DNA from: Sediminibacterium sp.
GTDB lineage: Bacteria > Bacteroidota > Bacteroidia > Chitinophagales > Chitinophagaceae
Assembly: GCA_023256555.1 (NCBI GenBank)
Contig: JALRFB010000023.1
Span: 1 to 9,544, forward strand
Length of the DNA stretch: 9,544 nt
Direction of reading: 5' to 3'
The translations under genes and the position numbers were made by a program. Below, piece by piece: positions 5,372 to 9,544 of the stretch (its first letter is position 1; every line of letters starts with the position of its first letter). The notes under the pieces are model-generated. The model saw only the letters and a list, made by a program, of their open reading frames with translations, searched no databases and was not told the DNA's origin.

Positions 5372-8300
5372 TTACGAAAATAGATAGTTGATATCTTCTT
5401 TGGTTAAAGACTTTACAAATCCTTCTTCATCGGAAATTAATTCTTTTGCCAAAGATCTTTTTCTATCCTGAAGTTTAAGGATTTTATCTTCCACCGTGTC
5501 ATTACAAATCATTCGGTAAGCAAAAATATTTTTTGTCTGACCAATACGGTGCGTTCTATCAATTGCTTGTTGTTCAACAGCTGGATTCCACCAAGGATCA
5601 ACAATATATACATAATCTGCAGCGGTCAAGTTTAAACCCACACCACCTGCTTTTAAAGAAATCAAGAACACCCTACATTTTGGATCGTTTTGAAAACGAT
5701 CAATGGCTCTTTCTCTTTCTTGAATAGTGCTTGAACCATCAAAATATTCAAAATCAATTCCTAATTTAATTAGCTCTTCTTTGATCAATCCTAACATGCC
5801 CAAGAACTGAGAGAAAACTAATGCTTTATGATCACCAATATTTTCTACAATCTCACGTGTCAATTCAGTTAATTTAACTGATTCATTAGGATAAGTTTCA
5901 TCTTTAATAATGGCTGGGCTGTCACAAATCTGACGTAATTTCATCAAGCCTTGCAAAATGGATAATTGAGATTTTTGTAAGCCCTTCTCTTCTACCATTC
6001 CTAAAAGCTTATCTCTATAATCGTTTCTATAGGCTTCGTAAATTTTTCTTTGAGCCGCACCCATCTCACAATACAGAACCATTTCTTGCTTTTCAGGTAA
6101 ATCCTTTGCCACCTGCTCTTTGGTACGTCTTAAGATAAAAGGGAATACAAATTTTCTCAAATGTTCTTTCTGTTCTTGCTCATCGAATTTATCAATAGGC
6201 ATAGAGAAATTATGCTTAAAGAATTCTACAGATCCCAACATGCCAGGATTCAAGAAATTCATCTGAGCATAGATATCAAATGTATTATTCTGTAATGGTG
6301 TACCACTCAAACATAATCTATTGGTAGCTTTTAATAAAGAAGCAGCTTTGGTTACTTTACTGGTTGGATTCTTAATGGCTTGACTTTCATCTAATATCAC
6401 ATAATCAAATTCCATTTCGGCAAACATCTTAATATCACTTCTTAAAGTACCATAAGTTGTGATAATCACTTCAACTTCTTTATTGACCAATTGAGTTTTA
6501 TTTCTACTGCCTCCGTGATGAATTTGGAAACTTAAAGAAGGTGTAAATTTCTTCAATTCATTTTGCCAGTTAAACATCAAACTGGTTGGACAAACCACCA
6601 TTGCAAACAAAGAACCATTCTTTTCTTTTAAATGTTGTAAAAAAGACAATGTTTGAATGGTCTTACCCAATCCCATATCATCTGCAAGAATACCTCCCCA
6701 TTGTACATCATGTAAATAATTCAACCATTGGAATCCACTTACCTGATAAGGTCTTAATGTATCAATTAAATGTGCTGGAGGATCAATAGAGGCAATAGTA
6801 TATTTCTCTCTAATATTTTCGTATTTACCCTCTAATTGGAAAATTAATTCTGTTTCATCCCTTTGTTGATATAATTCGTCTATTACAGAAAAATGATATT
6901 TGCTTAATTTCAAATTATCTGCCTTTCCTTCTCCTACTTTAAACAACAAAGAATATTTCTGTATCCATTCTTCTGGCAAAACACCTAAACTTCCATCTTT
7001 TAAAGGAATATATTGTTGCTTATTGTTCAACATGTTTTTGATGTCTTGTACAGAAACCTTTTGATCTCCAAAAGAAATTTCCACTTTAGCATCAAACCAA
7101 TCAGTATTGCTGCTGATATATAATCTAGTAGCAGGCTTGGCTGTATTAAATTTGTATTGCTTTAAAGATTCTGTTCCAAATAATGGAATCTGTCTTTCTC
7201 TTAATGTATCAATAAATAAGAAAAACCAATTATTCTTTAATACTTCGGAACCCTTCAATGCTAATACATTCCCTTCATTAGGTCTTATAAAACCAGAATG
7301 CAATTGTTCTATCACCAACATTAATTGCCTTTCTGCTGCAAAATTTCTTTCAAGTATAATTATCTTATCTCCTTCTTGCTGAATAACACTCGCATTATCT
7401 TCTTTAGTTACAATTATATTCTGATAAACAAATAATGGCTCGAAGAATAAGAAATCATTACTCTCTCTTAAAAATATTTGTAAACTTGGCTCAATACCTT
7501 TAAGCTTCTCTTGAACAACATTATCGAATTCTACAACATATTGTTTTGCCAATGGTAATAATGTTGTTTGTAAATAAGCCGACCAATCTTCAAAAGCGAC
7601 TTCCTGATAACCATTAGGTAAAAAACGTTCTACCCACATTAAATCTTCTCTGGTTTTCCAATGATACCATTCGTGATGATATTGGAAAACATAATGTGAA
7701 ATGGATTGATTGTCTTCGATGCCCATTTTCCCTGCACTCAAATTTACCTGTGCATATACCATGTATTTATCTTCCAATTGCTCTACTTTAAATGAAGGTT
7801 GAATTGGTTGATACACTAAATCTGCTTTTTGCAGATTAGCAGTAGTAAATGGTTTATTATTAGGAATGAAAAAACTAAAAGGATGTTCAGATAAATCTCT
7901 CCATACTTTTTCAATTTTAGGATGCAAATATTCTTGCATTAATTCTTTGGTTTCTTCAGGCAAACTTGCTTCATCTGCATGTAAGATGGTATCCCAAAAA
8001 CCCTGAAATGGTGAATTCTTATTTAAAAATTTTGCCATCTCAGCAGGTTGTAATTTTCTAACTAATTGTAAGAGGATTTTATCTTCTTCGTTAATTAAAT
8101 TAGGTGTTACCAATTTTGCTAAATCAACTTTCTCTACTTTCCCAATAAAAGAAGTGCCTTCCTCATTCACTTCACCTTTTATTATATTGAAATTGATATA
8201 TGGATAACTGGTAGTGTCTTCTTGTATCACCAAACCGAATCGATGAGTAATCTTATCTTCTTTGGGCTCTTGAATATCAATATTTGAAATAGGTAATGAC

Positions 8301-9130
8301 TTACTAAATCCAGGGCGCTTTGTAGCACTATCATTATTCATTCTTTGAATTGAATTATCCAACACCTTCAAGAATGGTTTCCCATCTTGATAGGTAAATT
8401 CAAACTTATTCTCTAAATTATCTTTTAAGGAATAACCATACAAAGCCAATAATTTATTCTTTTCTCTATCCCAGTTTCTTATAGAATCAAAATAGTCTGC
8501 GCCTTTCAATTGAAACAATAATAATAAAAGCATTGTTTTGTGCAAACAAAGCGGATAGGCAGCCTCAGAAAGGCAATCACAAGATGTATCAAAAAACCTT
8601 TCTTCATTTTTTTGAATAATGATATGATGTGTCTTTCCATTATAATCGACTTCCGCTTCTACTCTTTCATTCTCACTCAAAATTATATGTGGCCTAATAG
8701 TCTTTAAAGTGCTCTCCGCTTTTTCAAAAGTTTCCTTTGAACAAAGCATCTTAATCATCTTAAGATCTAAATTTTTTGTTCTTAGTAAAGTATGGGTTGT
8801 TTTATAAGCTTCAGATTGATACTCGAGCATGTTTTTATCCATTAAATCTTGGATAAAAAACAAAGCAGCTGCTTTATGTCTACAAACTTCTGATAAATTG
8901 TATGGGCAACCGCATCTTAATGATAAAGTAGCTGGATTCTTAAAGTTCTCAATAGTCACTTTGTAAAAAGTACTATAGCCATCATCCTTAACACGGCAAT
9001 TGATGGAGGCCAATAATGGATCAAACTTCACCAACTCGATATTTTTCAAGGCAAAAATTCGCTTGCCTCTTCTAATCACTTCTTCGGTGCCGTAACTGTA
9101 GATATGTTTAACTAAATAGGGTAATGCCAT
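5372..9130 (-). CDS. SNF2-family DEAD/DEAH-type ATPase with two SWIM zinc fingers
   Basis: This 1252-residue protein is a SWI2/SNF2 ATPase, expected to translocate on double-stranded DNA or remodel protein-DNA complexes in the cytoplasm; its target is unknown. Two SWIM-type fingers (CxC...CxH) are visible at C73-C75-C83-H85 and C184-C186-C195-H197. Residues about 240-780 form a long region without recognisable motifs, likely the SNF2-associated segment of bacterial homologues. The ATPase core begins at LRPYQ (792). Motif I is DDMGLGKT (817-824, K823). Ia is near CPTSLMFNW (847-855), II is DESQ (914-917) and III is LSGTPLQNN (941-949). The C-terminal RecA lobe has VFSQF (1105-1109), SLKAGGVGLNL (1158-1168) and motif VI QAIDRTHRIGQ (1188-1198, arginine fingers R1192 and R1195). 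All catalytic motifs are intact. The ATG at 9130 follows a 5'-UTR hairpin. Such proteins are common in Bacteroidota outside defence islands, and nothing here suggests a defence island. Confidence 0.93.
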   Translation of the reverse strand: MALPYLVKHIYSYGTEEVIRRGKRIFALKNIELVKFDPLLASINCRVKDDGYSTFYKVTIENFKNPATLSLRCGCPYNLSEVCRHKAAALFFIQDLMDKNMLEYQSEAYKTTHTLLRTKNLDLKMIKMLCSKETFEKAESTLKTIRPHIILSENERVEAEVDYNGKTHHIIIQKNEERFFDTSCDCLSEAAYPLCLHKTMLLLLLFQLKGADYFDSIRNWDREKNKLLALYGYSLKDNLENKFEFTYQDGKPFLKVLDNSIQRMNNDSATKRPGFSKSLPISNIDIQEPKEDKITHRFGLVIQEDTTSYPYINFNIIKGEVNEEGTSFIGKVEKVDLAKLVTPNLINEEDKILLQLVRKLQPAEMAKFLNKNSPFQGFWDTILHADEASLPEETKELMQEYLHPKIEKVWRDLSEHPFSFFIPNNKPFTTANLQKADLVYQPIQPSFKVEQLEDKYMVYAQVNLSAGKMGIEDNQSISHYVFQYHHEWYHWKTREDLMWVERFLPNGYQEVAFEDWSAYLQTTLLPLAKQYVVEFDNVVQEKLKGIEPSLQIFLRESNDFLFFEPLFVYQNIIVTKEDNASVIQQEGDKIIILERNFAAERQLMLVIEQLHSGFIRPNEGNVLALKGSEVLKNNWFFLFIDTLRERQIPLFGTESLKQYKFNTAKPATRLYISSNTDWFDAKVEISFGDQKVSVQDIKNMLNNKQQYIPLKDGSLGVLPEEWIQKYSLLFKVGEGKADNLKLSKYHFSVIDELYQQRDETELIFQLEGKYENIREKYTIASIDPPAHLIDTLRPYQVSGFQWLNYLHDVQWGGILADDMGLGKTIQTLSFLQHLKEKNGSLFAMVVCPTSLMFNWQNELKKFTPSLSFQIHHGGSRNKTQLVNKEVEVIITTYGTLRSDIKMFAEMEFDYVILDESQAIKNPTSKVTKAASLLKATNRLCLSGTPLQNNTFDIYAQMNFLNPGMLGSVEFFKHNFSMPIDKFDEQEQKEHLRKFVFPFILRRTKEQVAKDLPEKQEMVLYCEMGAAQRKIYEAYRNDYRDKLLGMVEEKGLQKSQLSILQGLMKLRQICDSPAIIKDETYPNESVKLTELTREIVENIGDHKALVFSQFLGMLGLIKEELIKLGIDFEYFDGSSTIQERERAIDRFQNDPKCRVFLISLKAGGVGLNLTAADYVYIVDPWWNPAVEQQAIDRTHRIGQTKNIFAYRMICNDTVEDKILKLQDRKRSLAKELISDEEGFVKSLTKEDINYLFS

Positions 9131-9139
9131 AATAAATAC

Positions 9140-9165
9140 AAATTACCCTTCAAAAAGGGCAATTT
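9140..9165 (-). repeat. Inverted repeat between comB-like gene and SNF2 gene (5'-UTR hairpin or terminator)
   Basis: AAATT-a-CCCTT (plus strand, 9140-9150) pairs with AAGGG-c-AATTT (9155-9165) around the loop CAAA, giving ten base pairs with one mismatch. On the minus strand it lies 21 bases after the stop of the comB-like gene and 9 bases before the ATG of the SNF2 gene. The tail GTATTTATT is U-rich but broken, so termination would be inefficient. If the promoter at 9167-9196 is real, the hairpin would sit at the very start of the SNF2 mRNA and could affect its stability or translation. Confidence 0.45.
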
Positions 9166-9166
9166 G

Positions 9167-9196
9167 CAAATGTACAACATTGTGGGCTATTTTAAA
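9167..9196 (-). promoter_or_regulatory. Candidate promoter of the SNF2 gene
   Basis: On the minus strand TACATTTG (9167-9174) is an exact match to the Bacteroidota -7 consensus TAnnTTTG. TTTA (9193-9196), one base off the TTTG -33 element, lies 18 bases upstream, close to the normal spacing, and overlaps the last codons of the comB-like gene. Initiation would fall near 9160, placing the inverted repeat at 9140-9165 at or next to the transcript's 5' end. The SNF2 gene may therefore be transcribed separately from the gene before it. Confidence 0.5.
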
Positions 9197-9544
9197 TCAA
9201 TCAATGCCCCATTCTTGAAAATGGGTAAAGAAGGGGCCACATCCATAGAAACACAATATTGCATGTCTTCTTCTAGGCCATATGCCGCCAAACGATGCCA
9301 ATGTGTTAAAGTTTTAATATAATTAGGCATATCATTTTTATGCATATTATATAATTGATTGGCCATAAAACTACTATCGCAATGAATGGTAAACTGATCT
9401 TTGATTGCTTCAATGACTGCACCAGCAAATAAAGTATCTTCTATATTAAATCTATTTTTCCAACCAGAACAACCTAAAATAACATTGGCATTTTGTTCTT
9501 TTAAAAAATTAACCACTTTTGTCAGATTAGGAAATGAGCCTGTT
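9187..9544 (-). CDS. comB: ComB-like 2-phosphosulfolactate phosphatase, N-terminal half outside window
   Basis: The frame is open through the right edge, so this is the C-terminal 118 residues of a protein that should be about 240 long. A GTG at 9516 could be mistaken for a start, but coding sequence (TGSFPNLTK) continues upstream of it. Recognisable ComB-family features are the GSFPNLTKVV stretch, the central VILGCSGWKNRFNIEDTLF followed by AGAVIEAI, and the C-terminal block RLAAYGLEEDMQYCVSMD with the ending VAPSLPIF. ComB is a magnesium-dependent phosphatase that releases sulfolactate from 2-phosphosulfolactate, first known from coenzyme M synthesis in methanogens (family knowledge). Bacteroidota make no coenzyme M as far as I know, so here it may serve another sulfonate route or act on a different substrate (inference). 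Neither ComA nor sulfonate genes are visible. An intergenic gap of 56 bp with a hairpin and a promoter separates it from the SNF2 gene. Confidence 0.82.
   Translation of the reverse strand, partial: TGSFPNLTKVVNFLKEQNANVILGCSGWKNRFNIEDTLFAGAVIEAIKDQFTIHCDSSFMANQLYNMHKNDMPNYIKTLTHWHRLAAYGLEEDMQYCVSMDVAPSLPIFKNGALIDLK

Noticed and set aside
5533..7382. Three short plus-strand frames (5533-5727, 6586-6789, 7107-7382) inside the SNF2 gene
   Set aside because: Antisense shadows; the SNF2 frame is continuous and has all its motifs.
5372..9130. SNF2 gene as part of a defence system such as DISARM
   Set aside because: No methyltransferase, nuclease or other defence gene is next to it; neighbours are metabolic, and similar SWIM-SNF2 genes are common housekeeping-type genes in Bacteroidota.
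9187..9516. Complete 109-residue gene starting at GTG 9516
   Set aside because: Family-like coding sequence continues upstream to the window edge without a stop, so this is a truncated view of a longer gene.

Overview
The window reads as chromosomal DNA of a low-GC member of the Bacteroidota, most likely Chitinophagaceae or a close relative (inference). Four things point there. The carbamoyltransferase is of the argF' (acyl-ornithine) type. The arginine genes run GNAT-argG-argC-argD-argF'. Gene starts mostly lack Shine-Dalgarno sequences. Two candidate promoters carry the TAnnTTTG -7 element of this phylum. No tRNA, rRNA, insertion sequence, CRISPR array or phage gene was seen.

Positions 1-4701 (minus strand) hold a tightly packed arginine operon, in transcription order: a GNAT acyltransferase (starting at TTG), argG, argC, argD and argF', the last cut by the left edge. 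Gaps are 4, 17, 22 and 7 bp. The gene content fits the Bacteroidota pathway in which carbamoylation takes place on N-acylated ornithine. Residue 90 of ArgF', which separates succinyl- from acetyl-ornithine enzymes, is Val rather than Glu and so favours the succinyl form. The GNAT protein is the natural candidate for the first acylation step. argB, the deacylase and argH are not in the window and may lie further left.

Positions 4702-5056 are non-coding by ordinary criteria and are the most interesting part. On the minus strand, in front of the GNAT gene, about 51% GC sequence (4741-4860) sits next to about 23% GC flanks. It encodes a possible 35-residue leader peptide (4905-4798) ending in PRRGF with tandem stops. 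Several mutually exclusive RNA pairings surround the Arg codons. A weak bulged hairpin followed by seven U lies just before the first structural gene. This looks like an arginine-responsive attenuator.

Positions 5057-5371 (plus strand) hold a small YHS-domain lipoprotein gene with its own candidate promoter. It ends exactly where the convergent gene at 5372-9130 ends, with no spacer. That gene encodes a 1252-residue SNF2-family ATPase with two SWIM-type zinc fingers. Upstream of it lie a candidate promoter (9167-9196) and a 5'-UTR hairpin (9140-9165). The right edge (9187-9544) holds the C-terminal half of a ComB-like 2-phosphosulfolactate phosphatase on the minus strand.
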